DNA of 64,000 bases, from assembly GCA_049697115.1 (NCBI GenBank), contig JBAVVD010000085.1, positions 1-64,000 on the forward strand. The letters are read 5' to 3'. This document shows, in pieces, positions 7,796 through 16,682 of this stretch; within the stretch, counting starts at the first letter, position 1; each line of letters starts with the position of its first letter. The position numbers and the translations under genes were made by a program. This DNA is from JBAVVD01 sp049697115. Its GTDB lineage: Bacteria > Acidobacteriota > Aminicenantia > Aminicenantales > UBA4085. Under the pieces are notes generated by a model. It had not been told where the DNA came from. It ran no database searches and saw nothing but the letters and a program-made list of their open reading frames with translations.

Positions 7796-8051
7796 GGTTC
7801 TCTTCCATTTTGGGTGGATTCATTTAAGGAAGATATCTGGAATGGCTAAAGCGACTATTGAAGGTTTAGCCTTCCCGAGACGCTCCTGGAGGGAACCCGG
7901 CTCTGCCGGGCGGCGAGGATGTCTGAGCTTCTCTGGAAGCGAGTTCCGCAGCCGCCTCCAGGAGCGTAGAGGGAACGGCGTGATAAACCTGAAGGGGAGC
8001 GCAGCCATTCCGGATATCTCCTTTCTCACTCCCACAGAATGGAAGAGAACC
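7796..8051. repeat. 256-bp imperfect palindrome (hairpin or MITE-like)
   Basis: The arms 7796-7892 and 7955-8051 are inverted copies with small gaps: GGTTCTCTTCCATT at the outer ends, GATATC-GGAATGGCT next, then AGGTTTA, and CGCTCCTGGAGG (7881-7892) against CCTCCAGGAGCG (7955-7966). The 62-base centre has its own hairpins (CCCGG-CTCTG-CCGGG; GGAA-GCGA-TTCC) and includes GTCTGAGC...GAGTTCCGCAG. It lies between the tRNA and the 3' end of the mscS-like operon, so a minus-strand transcript could fold it as a 3' structure. No TA or other clear target duplication seen. Confidence 0.7.
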
Positions 8052-8134
8052 TTTTTTTTAAATGCAGTTATGGAAATCCATGGAGTACAATAAGATGGCT
8101 ATCAAACGCAGTGGAAGATGTGAACAAGCGCCCT

Positions 8135-9760
8135 TTATTTCTTCAAACCGAGGACAAACTTTTTTAAGTACTCCAGGATGGATTTTTTGCTGCAGCTCTG
8201 AGCCACATCCTTTTCAGAGAGCTCCTTGATTTTCATCAGGAATTCTTTATTTTTCTGATTGCGTGAGCTCACGATTCCGGCGATGATTTCCGCCAAATGG
8301 GGATTTCGCCCGAGCAGAGCGGCAAAGTCTTCGGCCTTAATCTCAAGGAGTTCCGCCTCCTGTTCCACAATTCCTGTGGCTGTTCTCGGCATTCCTGAAA
8401 AAAGGGACATCTCACCGAAGATTCCTCCGGGGCCAACCTTAAATTCAGAAACATACTTTGTCGCTTTTTCTTCATAAATGATTTCCCCGCGGATAAGGCC
8501 CCTGGCCACAATATAACAGCTTGTTCCCTTTTCCCCCTGCCTGAAGAGAATTTCCCCCGCTGTATATTTGACTCTGCGGACCAGAGAGGCCAGTTCCCGG
8601 ATTTCACCTTCCGGGACCATCAGGTTGCCGGCGTTCTCTCCTTCCTGGAACCTGAGGAAAGAGGAGTGGAACAAATCAGAGTATGTCTCATCCTTTTCCT
8701 CCGGCTCTCTCTCCTCCCTTTCTTTTCCCCTCCGAATCTCCGGCTTTACCTCCCGAGCCTGAAGGACCTCCCGGACTTTATCGCTCAGGGGGAGCGATAT
8801 CTCAATATTTTTTCTCCGCAGCTTGTACCAGATGAGTCTTCCCACTTCCCCTGTAATCGGATGTTTGCGGGCGAAATCTTTGATCCAGAACTTCAGCGTA
8901 TAGGAAACGCCGAAATCGTCATATCCGGTGATATAGGCCTGAGGGGCGGGCAAAGAAAGGACTTCTGGACAGTCACGGGCAGCTTCGAGAAGAGAGCCAT
9001 ACACGTCCGCAGCCGGGGCATTGAAACTCACCTTGAACACAATAGTCAATGCTGTTTTTCTATCCGGCTGGGAGAAATTGGTAATCTTTTCCGCCGCCAC
9101 AGTATTATTGGGAATGACGACCACATTGGAATACCTGTCCAGAATCCGGGTCTCCCGCCAGTTGGTGTCGATCACAACGCCTTCATGAGTCCCGATGCCC
9201 ACCCAGTCGCCGCGGTTGAACGATTTTGTAAAATGAAGGGACATCCCGGAGAGAATGTTGCTGAGCACTCCCTGGAATGCCAAGCCGAGAATCATGGTTA
9301 AAAGTGCGGATGTGGCCAAGAACGGAGTGAGATTGACCTTCATTATTTCCTTAAGAATAACGAAGAGAATCACAAGGTAAACGACTGCCAGGACGATTCC
9401 ATGCAGGACTCTGGGCAGCGGAAAAGGCCGGCGCCGTCTGGAATACAAGAGAAGAACGGACGCATCGGCCAGGCGGATGAACAGGAAGCCGATAAAAAAA
9501 AGCAGCGCCGCTTCGAGGTAGAGGGCGAACTGACGGCTGACCGGCAAGACTTCCTTAAGAATCAAAGCAATGAAGGAAAAAATCACAGGCGGAGCGATCC
9601 GGCTTAAAAAATTTCCGGAAACCTTTCCCCTGGATGTCAGAAATCTGGTGATGAGGAATCGGAAGAAAAAATAAAGAACAATGGCGGCAATCAAGCCCAG
9701 AAGAAATATCACCAGATCCTGATAAATCACGGATGAAAACAAACTTGCCTTGGCTGTCAT
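8135..9760 (-). CDS. MscS-family channel with cyclic-nucleotide-binding domain
   Basis: 541 residues. Four or so membrane helices span residues 10-170; the pore-lining helix and beta-domain follow (TMILGLAFQGVLSNILSGMSLHF, GDWVGIG-HEGVV, RYSNVVVIPNNTV), typical of MscS. After an acidic linker (about 345-365) a cNMP-binding domain occupies about 385-510 (GEILFRQGEKGTSCYIV ... GGIFGEMSLFSGMPRTATGI); GEMSLFSGMPRTA is the phosphate-binding cassette. It would open under membrane tension and/or on binding cAMP or cGMP. Located at the end of a minus-strand run after an MBL hydrolase (41 bases) and a class III cyclase, which suggests that the cyclase supplies its ligand. This fused architecture is known in other bacteria. 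Confidence 0.92.
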   Translation of the reverse strand: MTAKASLFSSVIYQDLVIFLLGLIAAIVLYFFFRFLITRFLTSRGKVSGNFLSRIAPPVIFSFIALILKEVLPVSRQFALYLEAALLFFIGFLFIRLADASVLLLYSRRRRPFPLPRVLHGIVLAVVYLVILFVILKEIMKVNLTPFLATSALLTMILGLAFQGVLSNILSGMSLHFTKSFNRGDWVGIGTHEGVVIDTNWRETRILDRYSNVVVIPNNTVAAEKITNFSQPDRKTALTIVFKVSFNAPAADVYGSLLEAARDCPEVLSLPAPQAYITGYDDFGVSYTLKFWIKDFARKHPITGEVGRLIWYKLRRKNIEISLPLSDKVREVLQAREVKPEIRRGKEREEREPEEKDETYSDLFHSSFLRFQEGENAGNLMVPEGEIRELASLVRRVKYTAGEILFRQGEKGTSCYIVARGLIRGEIIYEEKATKYVSEFKVGPGGIFGEMSLFSGMPRTATGIVEQEAELLEIKAEDFAALLGRNPHLAEIIAGIVSSRNQKNKEFLMKIKELSEKDVAQSCSKKSILEYLKKFVLGLKK

Positions 9761-9801
9761 GGCCTCACCTGTTCACCTTTATCCATTGAATTGCATGCCC
9801 T

Positions 9802-10620
9802 TCAGAAGACAATTTTCAATCCCGGGCGGGCCGCGTGTGTTTGCGGAAAATTCTTTCGCGCCTGCCGGAGGGCCTCATCCACCCGACCGTCAGAATGGTC
9901 GGGGTTGAAATGGGAGAGAAAGAGTCTCTCCACACCTGCCGCCCTGGCCACCTTTGTCCCCTCAAGCCAGGTGCTGTGTCCCCAGCCCCGTTTTCCCGCA
10001 TCATACTCTTCGGGAGTGAACGTCGCATCATAGACCAGGCCGGATGCTCCACGGGCCAGAGCCACTAGTCTCTCGTCCACTCCTCTTTCCGGATGTTCCG
10101 TATCCGTAGCCCAAACGACCGCTTTCCCTTCCTCTTCAAATCTGTACGCCACACTCCCCTGGGGATGAAAGAGAGGGCAGTAGGAAATCCGGATTCCTCC
10201 GATGAAAATTTTTTTTGTACTAATTTTTTTGAATATTTTCTTCGACTGAGTCTGGCTAAATTCAATCGGAAACAAGCGGCCGGCCATTAAACGGCTCAGG
10301 TATTTTTCCATCACCATCGGCTCGGCCGGCGCATAGAACATCAGTGTCGCCCGGGAAGAATAAAGCGGCTCAAAGAAAGGAAGTCCCAGGATATGGTCGA
10401 GATGAAAGTGCGTCAGAAAAAAACTAATGGAAAGCGGCCCCTCCCTTTTCCTCCGGAGAAGTTTCTCCCCCAGGTTTTTTATCCCTGTCCCTGCGTCCAC
10501 AATGATCATTGCGCCCTGTCGGGAAATGAGAGACGCGCAGGGAGTATGGCCGCCGTATTTCCGGAATTCCTTTCCTGAAGAAGGACAGGTCCCTCTGACG
10601 CCCCAGAATTCAAGCTCCAT
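9802..10620 (-). CDS. MBL-fold metallo-hydrolase (possible cyclic phosphodiesterase)
   Basis: 272 residues beginning LEFWGVRGTCPSSG..YGGHTPC, the hallmark of the COG1235-like metallo-beta-lactamase group. The metal motif is THFHLDHILG (about residues 90-99), with a further Asp in WATDTEH (about 172) and His in LSHFNPDHSD (about 237). It is cytoplasmic, with no signal peptide. It lies 14 bases downstream of the CHASE2 cyclase and upstream of the cyclic-nucleotide-binding MscS, so a role in hydrolysing the cyclic nucleotide is attractive but only inferred from position. Other members are phosphodiesterases, RNases or PqqB-like. Confidence 0.8.
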   Translation of the reverse strand: MELEFWGVRGTCPSSGKEFRKYGGHTPCASLISRQGAMIIVDAGTGIKNLGEKLLRRKREGPLSISFFLTHFHLDHILGLPFFEPLYSSRATLMFYAPAEPMVMEKYLSRLMAGRLFPIEFSQTQSKKIFKKISTKKIFIGGIRISYCPLFHPQGSVAYRFEEEGKAVVWATDTEHPERGVDERLVALARGASGLVYDATFTPEEYDAGKRGWGHSTWLEGTKVARAAGVERLFLSHFNPDHSDGRVDEALRQARKNFPQTHAARPGLKIVF

Positions 10621-10634
10621 TTAAACGCTCTCCT

Positions 10635-12719
10635 TCATTTTTCTTTGGAGTCATGAATTGTATCCCACTCATCAGGCGGGGGATTCTGCTGGAATCCCTC
10701 GCAGCGGGCGATGTAGAGCTGGGCCAGCGGATCAGGCTCCAGCTGTTTAAGCAGGCCGATGGCTTTTTCCCAGTCGCGGCGCCGGTACGCTTCGAGAGCC
10801 TGATGAAAAATATGAATCTTCTCCTGCTCGGAGGCCGGGACTTTTTCTTTTTCGCCGATGACCTGAAATATTTTTACGGGTATTTTTTTGCCCACCACTC
10901 TCAGCCGGTCCACTTCACGAAAAATAATTTTGCTTTTCACTCCTTGATAGGTCGCCTCTCCGGCCAGGATAGGGACTTTATACTGCTTGCAGGCGCTCTC
11001 AAGGCGCGCCGCCAGGTTCACTGCATCTCCCATGGCGGTATAGTCAAAGCGGCGGCTGGATCCCATATTTCCAACGACAGCGGTCCCTGAATTGAGGCCG
11101 ATGCGGACGGCCAGCTCAATCCCGAAGCGCCGGTGAAAATCCGCCTTCAGCTCGGCCAGCCTCTCCTGGCAGGCCAGCGCGGCCCGGCAGGCGAAAAGGG
11201 CGTGGTCAGGCTGGTCGAGGGGTGCATTCCAGAAAGCCACGATGGCATCCCCTTCATACTTATCCAGAGTCCCTCCCTGGGTCAGAATGATGTCGGTCAT
11301 TTCCGAAAGATACTCGTTCAAGAGACCGACCAGTTCCTCGGGCAATAATTTCTCTGAAATCGTTGTGAAACCGGCCACATCGGAAAAAAAGGAAGTGATG
11401 GTTCTCTGCTCCCCCCCGAGACGGAGAAGAGAAGGATTCGCGATAATCCTCTCGATCACATCCGGGCTCAAATAATGGCGAAAGACATTTTTAATGAAAC
11501 GGCGCTGCTTTCCCTCGACGCTGTAATTCAACAGGGACGCGCCGATGAGGGCGCTCAAAACTGAAATTTCCGGCAATATCAGCTCCAGCCAACAGCCGGA
11601 AATGAAGGCCAGGCCGGCCGCGGCCACGGGAAGAGCCATGCAAAAAAAGGAAAACAGAATGATTTTCCAGATTTGACGCAGAAAAGAAATTCCTATTCCC
11701 GTGAGCAGGGCGACGAAGACGGCAAATCCCAAGAGCCAATGCCGTGAAGGCCGCCGGACGAAATCCCTGTGGAGCAGATTATCCATGACGGCAGCATGAA
11801 TCTCTACGCCGGGGATAACGGCACTGAGCGGGCTTGTTTTCAAATCATACAGCCCCGGCGCACTCAGGCCGATAAGGACAATCTTTCCAGCAAATTCCCG
11901 GGGGAAGATCTGCGGCGCTTTTCCTTCTTCCATGAGAGCCCACGAATTAATAATGGCGGCGATTGAATAAGTCCGGTAAGTGCCGGCCGGTCCATGGTAG
12001 CGGATAATCATCTGCCCGGATTCATCGAGGGGAATATTCTGGATTTTCTGGCCCCCCTCAACAAAATGGACCACGGATAAAGCGACAGAAGGCAGGAGAA
12101 GGTTCTGATAGGAAAAAATGAGCGGCATCCGGCGATAGACGCCGTCCTCATCTGGAAGAACCCGCACATTCCCGATACCTTTGGCTGAAAAAAATAAGCT
12201 TTCCAGAGGAACGGTGACTGACTTGAAAGAGAAGCCGGGCCCGTAAGGAGCTGTTTCCGTGCTCAAAGCGAAGCGGCTCAAAAGCCTCACCGAAGCCACA
12301 TCGCTTTCTTTTTCTTCCTCGCTCAAGAAAATGGGTAAGAAGACGTTTCCGGCCTCTCGCATGGCTTCGGCCAGCCTCCGGTCATCTTCCACTCCGTAGC
12401 GGGAGCCTTCGGTCATAAAAATATCAAAAAAGCAGGCTTTGGCCCCGCCGGCCTGGAGAAAGCGGATAACCGCCGCATACATCTCTCTGGGCCAGGGCCA
12501 GGGGAGGCTCTGCTGTTTCTCGTAGACATCAAGGCTGTACTGATCGACCAAAAAAAGAACAATATCCGGATCCGCTCTGGAGGGACTGGAAAAAGCCTGC
12601 AGCCTCACATCCCACGTTTTCCATTCGAGATGCCGGAAAGGTCTCAGCCCGTTGAGAATCAAAGCCAGGAGAAAGGCGGCCGTGCCGGCCAGCATGCCCC
12701 TGATGAATTTATTCTTCAT
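10635..12719 (-). CDS. CHASE2-domain class III nucleotidyl cyclase
   Basis: 694 residues. One N-terminal membrane helix (7-25), an extracytoplasmic CHASE2 sensor (about 30-325), three closely spaced membrane helices (about 328-400), then a class III cyclase domain (about 430-600). The metal-binding Asp residues are in FFSDVAGFT and KYEGDAIVAFW; FDYTAMGDAVNLAARLE is the substrate/transition-state region, with Lys and Asp that favour ATP. A short TPR-like tail follows (FHQALEAYRRRDWEKAIGLL). It would convert ATP to cAMP in response to an extracellular signal. The next genes are an MBL hydrolase and a cyclic-nucleotide-gated channel, likely one signalling unit. Confidence 0.93.
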   Translation of the reverse strand: MKNKFIRGMLAGTAAFLLALILNGLRPFRHLEWKTWDVRLQAFSSPSRADPDIVLFLVDQYSLDVYEKQQSLPWPWPREMYAAVIRFLQAGGAKACFFDIFMTEGSRYGVEDDRRLAEAMREAGNVFLPIFLSEEEKESDVASVRLLSRFALSTETAPYGPGFSFKSVTVPLESLFFSAKGIGNVRVLPDEDGVYRRMPLIFSYQNLLLPSVALSVVHFVEGGQKIQNIPLDESGQMIIRYHGPAGTYRTYSIAAIINSWALMEEGKAPQIFPREFAGKIVLIGLSAPGLYDLKTSPLSAVIPGVEIHAAVMDNLLHRDFVRRPSRHWLLGFAVFVALLTGIGISFLRQIWKIILFSFFCMALPVAAAGLAFISGCWLELILPEISVLSALIGASLLNYSVEGKQRRFIKNVFRHYLSPDVIERIIANPSLLRLGGEQRTITSFFSDVAGFTTISEKLLPEELVGLLNEYLSEMTDIILTQGGTLDKYEGDAIVAFWNAPLDQPDHALFACRAALACQERLAELKADFHRRFGIELAVRIGLNSGTAVVGNMGSSRRFDYTAMGDAVNLAARLESACKQYKVPILAGEATYQGVKSKIIFREVDRLRVVGKKIPVKIFQVIGEKEKVPASEQEKIHIFHQALEAYRRRDWEKAIGLLKQLEPDPLAQLYIARCEGFQQNPPPDEWDTIHDSKEK

Positions 12720-12827
12720 GCCACTTCGCGAAGTTAGAGGAACAGCTCCACCTTAAGAGGAAGCCAAAAAACGAGCTGGGCTCCTTCAGTTGTCGGCTGC
12801 ACTGGCTATGGCTTTTCTCGTCTTCTC

Positions 12828-13745
12828 CTATTTAAAAAGGTTCCTAAATTGCCTGAATCTTTTCGTTCTGACATCTTCTTTCCTGGGCACGGACTGTAAA
12901 GCGGTGATCTCATTTTCAATCCGTTCCATCCTCTGCGCAGGCGTGGGGTGGGTTTTGAACCAACCTTTTCCGGAGGCCTGAGAAGAATCGTCAACCATTG
13001 TTTGCAGAAAATCCACGATTCCATTCGGATCGAATCCGGTCTTCGCCGCACACTTGACGGAAAGAATATCGGCCGCATACTCGTATTTCCGGTCATAGCC
13101 CCGCTCAATGAGCTTTTCCACGATATCCCCGAGCACGCCTTCAAACATATCTGTGAGCTTGGCCAGTTTCTCTGGACCGTAGTGCTCAACGGCTTCCTGG
13201 CCGATAATTTTAAAGGCGTCCACCAGACGCGATTTTTTGATCGACTGAAGGCCGTGTTTGGCTGAGATATGGCCGATCTCATGGGCCAGAATAGAAGCCA
13301 GCATCTCCTCATCCTGACATCGGCGGAGCAGGCCTTTTGTGATAAAAACAAATCCGCCGGGCGCAGCCAGTGCATTCACTTCCTCGGAATCAAGAATCAA
13401 GAAATGATAGCCCGCATAAATTTCAGGCCGGTCTGAAAAGCAAGCCACAGAATTTCCTACGATGTTGACATACTGGGTGAGAGCGTTATTATTATAGACT
13501 GAATATCTGGAAAGAATGATGGCGGCCACAGCCCGCCCAATATAAAATTCCTCTTCTTCGGTAATCTCGGAAAAAGAGCTGCGAATGGCCTTTCCCACTT
13601 TCACCAGCGAGCTCTTCTCTTCTGCGCTCCCTGTTCCGATGGAACCCAGGATTCCCGCTCCCTGCTGAAGGGCTGAACATCCCGTGAAAAATATTCCCAG
13701 GGTCAGAAGAAAAAGCCCCAGACCTGTCCACTTTGCGGCCTTCAT
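12828..13745 (-). CDS. M48-family metalloprotease, lipoprotein
   Basis: 305 residues. The lipobox FFTGC (Cys near residue 23) indicates an outer- or inner-membrane-anchored periplasmic lipoprotein. The zinc motif HEIGH is at about residue 151, with downstream Glu in YEYAADILSVK (about 216). It resembles BepA/LoiP-type Peptidase_M48 proteins that degrade misassembled outer-membrane proteins. The start ATG overlaps the stop of the SH3 gene upstream (ATGA-type overlap), so translation is coupled. Adjacent on the same strand to a cyclase, which it precedes by about 100 bases. Confidence 0.9.
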   Translation of the reverse strand: MKAAKWTGLGLFLLTLGIFFTGCSALQQGAGILGSIGTGSAEEKSSLVKVGKAIRSSFSEITEEEEFYIGRAVAAIILSRYSVYNNNALTQYVNIVGNSVACFSDRPEIYAGYHFLILDSEEVNALAAPGGFVFITKGLLRRCQDEEMLASILAHEIGHISAKHGLQSIKKSRLVDAFKIIGQEAVEHYGPEKLAKLTDMFEGVLGDIVEKLIERGYDRKYEYAADILSVKCAAKTGFDPNGIVDFLQTMVDDSSQASGKGWFKTHPTPAQRMERIENEITALQSVPRKEDVRTKRFRQFRNLFK

Positions 13746-14227
13746 TTTGAACCTCTGAATTCGCCCAGCTTTCCTTTTCTGAGGAATTCCGCGACCTGAG
13801 CCAAAGAGACCTTCACCTGGAGCATTTTATCCACCCAGACAAAGTTCTCTTTGCCGTGCTTGGCTTTGTAGCTCTCTTCAACCTGCTTGTTGAATCCTTT
13901 GCCGGCCAGAGCGACTTCACCGGCCGTCGCCTTGGTCTTGAGGCTAGAGTCCACGGCCAGGAGGCTGAACTTACGGACTTCGACGGCACTTGAATGAACC
14001 CAGCCGACGACTCCGGTCGATGTCCTGACATTGATCCAGCCGTCCTTCTCGCCCAGCTTTTCCAGGCTGTCTCCCGCCTTGATCGATACCAGGGACTGTG
14101 AAAAAAATTGCGGACTCCTTCTCACCTGGGTTGTTTGAATCTTCACCACCAGCGTCTCCGCAAGTACGGCCGTAACAAGGACCAGGAAGACGCCGAGGAG
14201 AACTGCCCCGCGGTATGGCTTTTTCAT
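13742..14227 (-). CDS. Secreted SH3-domain protein
   Basis: 161 residues with a Sec signal peptide (hydrophobic 9-23, cut near VLAE). Residues 27-85 form a bacterial SH3 domain (VVKIQTTQVRRSPQFF ... KLGEKDGWINVRTSTGVVGWVHSSAVE). The helical remainder contains GKGFNKQVEESYKAKHGKENFVWVD. Such domains bind peptidoglycan or metal-peptidase partners. It overlaps the M48 protease start by four bases, so the two are probably produced together in the periplasm and may cooperate. Start supported by GGAGGTC shortly upstream. Confidence 0.85.
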   Translation of the reverse strand: MKKPYRGAVLLGVFLVLVTAVLAETLVVKIQTTQVRRSPQFFSQSLVSIKAGDSLEKLGEKDGWINVRTSTGVVGWVHSSAVEVRKFSLLAVDSSLKTKATAGEVALAGKGFNKQVEESYKAKHGKENFVWVDKMLQVKVSLAQVAEFLRKGKLGEFRGSK

Positions 14228-14287
14228 TCCGACCTCCTCATTGGTCCATCATAGAGAAAAGAATCAGGGAAAGTCAAATACGGTGAA

Positions 14288-16546
14288 TCACGATAAAGGA
14301 GATCCGTCCACCTGGATGAGTTTCTCCCTGATAAGGCTGTTTCTTTTCATGGGCTTGTCGCTCTTGATCGCAATGTGAAGAGCTTTAAAGGAGCCGACAA
14401 TAACGCTCAGCTTCTTGGCCCTGGTCAATGCCGTGTAAAACAGGTTCCTCTGCAGCATAATGAAATGCTGGGTCAGAAGGGGCATGACCACGGCCTGGTA
14501 CTCGCTGCCCTGGGACTTGTGGACAGACACGGCATAAGCCAGGGTAATGTCGTCCAGCTCATCCTTTTCATACACCAGAGGTCTCCCATCAAAATTAACG
14601 ATCATCCGATACTTCTGCTTATCGATGTGGACCACCATGCCGATATCGCCGTTAAAAATTTCTTTCTCATAATTGTTTCTGACCTGCATGACTTTGTCCT
14701 GGACCCGAATCTCGCGGTTGCCGACTTTGAGTCCCTCATGATAAGGGTTCAGCCGCTGCTGGAGCTCGCTGTTCAAGCGATCCACTCCGATAAAGCCTTT
14801 ATACATCGGACTGATGACCTGAATCTGAGGGGACAATGGGTGGAGGTTCAGCTTGCGGGGAATGCTGTAGCAGCAGAGCTTAATGATGGTCTTAAACACC
14901 TTGACTTCATCCTCCAGTGGAATGAAATAAAAATCGGCGTTCTTTTCATCCCGGCGAGGAAAAACAAGGGGCTGCCCCTGGTTGATGCGGTGGGCATTGG
15001 TCACAATCAGGCTGTCTTTTTCTTGACGGAAAATCTCATCCAGCCGGACAACTTGAACCCTCTGGGATTCAATGATATCCCGCAGCAGGGTTCCCGGCCC
15101 TAAGGACGGAAGCTGGTCTTTATCACCGACGATGATCAGACGCATGGGATCGGGGATTGCCCGGATTAGAGAATACATCAGAGAGAGGTCCACCATCGAA
15201 AACTCATCGATGATGATGGCATCGCCGACTAAGGGATGTTTCTCGTTGCGTCGGAAGACACCCATCTTGGGATTGAATTCAAGGGTGCGGTGGATCGTCT
15301 TGGCCTCTCTGCCCGTGGCTTCAGACAAACGCTTGGCCGCCCTTCCGGTAGGCGCCGCGAGGATCACCCTCCTCCCCCACTTCTCAAAAATGGTGACGAT
15401 GGCTTTGATGATGGTTGTTTTGCCTGTGCCCGGTCCGCCGGTAATGACGACGATCTTTTTCAGGAAGCTCTCCTTGATGGCCAGTTTCTGCTGGTCAGAG
15501 AACCGGATGTCCAGCCCGGCCTCGACTTCGGCAATGATCTGGTCGACTTCAAAAGGCAGCTTCATAAACGGAGAAGCGGCCAGTTTGTGAATAGACCGGA
15601 CCACTTCCTCCTGCGCCTGGTAATAAAATGGAAGGTAGACCGCTGTATCTGTGCTGAGCGGCTCGGCCGTAACACGCTTTTTCTTTTTAAGTGTCGCCAG
15701 GCCTTCCTGGACCCTCTCGAAGTCGACATTGAGTTCGTCCTGGCATTTTTTCTCCAGCTCGGATTCAAGGGAAAAAACATGTCCCTGCTCATTGTCTTTC
15801 TCCAGAAGGTAAAGGAGAAACGCCTGGATTCTCTCCAGAGAGCCGGGGTCTATTCCGAGCTTCAAAGCCACCTGATCGGCTGTCTTAAATCCGACTCCCC
15901 AGATGTCCAGGCAGAGCTGGTAGGGATTGGTTTTGAGCACCTGGTAAGACTTCTGCCCGTACTGGCGGTAGATTTTTATGGCCATAGTGGTCGAGACGCT
16001 GTGCTCCTGCAAAAAGAGAATAAGGTCGCGGATATCCTGGTGCTCTGTCCAGGATTTTTTGATTTCTTTAAGCTTGACGCCTCCGACTCCATCGACTTCC
16101 TTCATCCGCTCCGGATGGCTCGATAAAATCTCCAGGGTTTCTTCTCCGAATTTATTGACGATTCTGCGGGCCAGCACCGGCCCGATACCTTTGATGAGTC
16201 CGGACGAGAGGAATTTTTCGATCCCTTTTACGGAACACGGAAGCACAGGAGTGAAATTTTCGACCTTAAACTGCTGACCAAATCGGGGATTGATCTCCCA
16301 TTTGCCGCTGATTTTCAGCCTTTCGCCCGGGGATAGAGGCGGGAATGTGCCGACAATGGTGATGGGCTCTCGTTCTTCGATGGAAAATCTAAAGACTGAA
16401 TAGCCATTCTCGGGATTAAAAAAAAGGACCTGCTCGATCGTCCCCTCAAATGCATCCACATCAGCTATTTTTGTAGTGTTCACGTCGATGTCTTTTATTC
16501 CAGGCGTAAATTCAAACCTCTGAGCCCGCCCTAGCACTGAATCCAT
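14288..16546 (-). CDS. recD2: RecD2-type SF1B DNA helicase
   Basis: 752 residues. N-terminal OB-like region (FEGTIEQVLFFNPENGYSVFRF), a helix-hairpin-helix section (about 105-240: SGLIKGIGPVLARRIVNKFGEE), then the helicase core: Walker A GGPGTGKTT (about 370), Walker B IIIDEFSM, GDKDQLPSLGPG, and the C-terminal YAVSVHKSQGSEY motif. This is the RecBC-independent 5'-3' helicase (RecD2/YrrC) involved in repair and replication-fork maintenance. The gene is preceded by a 136-base gap shared with a divergent gene at 16683. Length is in the family's normal range (about 720-800). Confidence 0.95.
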   Translation of the reverse strand: MDSVLGRAQRFEFTPGIKDIDVNTTKIADVDAFEGTIEQVLFFNPENGYSVFRFSIEEREPITIVGTFPPLSPGERLKISGKWEINPRFGQQFKVENFTPVLPCSVKGIEKFLSSGLIKGIGPVLARRIVNKFGEETLEILSSHPERMKEVDGVGGVKLKEIKKSWTEHQDIRDLILFLQEHSVSTTMAIKIYRQYGQKSYQVLKTNPYQLCLDIWGVGFKTADQVALKLGIDPGSLERIQAFLLYLLEKDNEQGHVFSLESELEKKCQDELNVDFERVQEGLATLKKKKRVTAEPLSTDTAVYLPFYYQAQEEVVRSIHKLAASPFMKLPFEVDQIIAEVEAGLDIRFSDQQKLAIKESFLKKIVVITGGPGTGKTTIIKAIVTIFEKWGRRVILAAPTGRAAKRLSEATGREAKTIHRTLEFNPKMGVFRRNEKHPLVGDAIIIDEFSMVDLSLMYSLIRAIPDPMRLIIVGDKDQLPSLGPGTLLRDIIESQRVQVVRLDEIFRQEKDSLIVTNAHRINQGQPLVFPRRDEKNADFYFIPLEDEVKVFKTIIKLCCYSIPRKLNLHPLSPQIQVISPMYKGFIGVDRLNSELQQRLNPYHEGLKVGNREIRVQDKVMQVRNNYEKEIFNGDIGMVVHIDKQKYRMIVNFDGRPLVYEKDELDDITLAYAVSVHKSQGSEYQAVVMPLLTQHFIMLQRNLFYTALTRAKKLSVIVGSFKALHIAIKSDKPMKRNSLIREKLIQVDGSPLS

Positions 16547-16682
16547 TCACGGCCGACTCCTTCGGCACAATTTCAGATGAGCGGCTTTTCCATCTATGAA
16601 TTTATATTATGCCAATCCCTCATCAGGGTCAACCCAACCCGTATTGACCCGCGGAGAGAATCATGTTAGTTTTTAGAAATAA

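Noticed and set aside
7794..8093. Plus-strand 99-residue open frame
   Set aside because: It lies wholly within the 256-bp palindrome, whose inverted symmetry explains the sequence; no protein-like features.
15236..16126. Plus-strand 296-residue open frame
   Set aside because: Antisense shadow of recD2, whose motifs are unmistakable.
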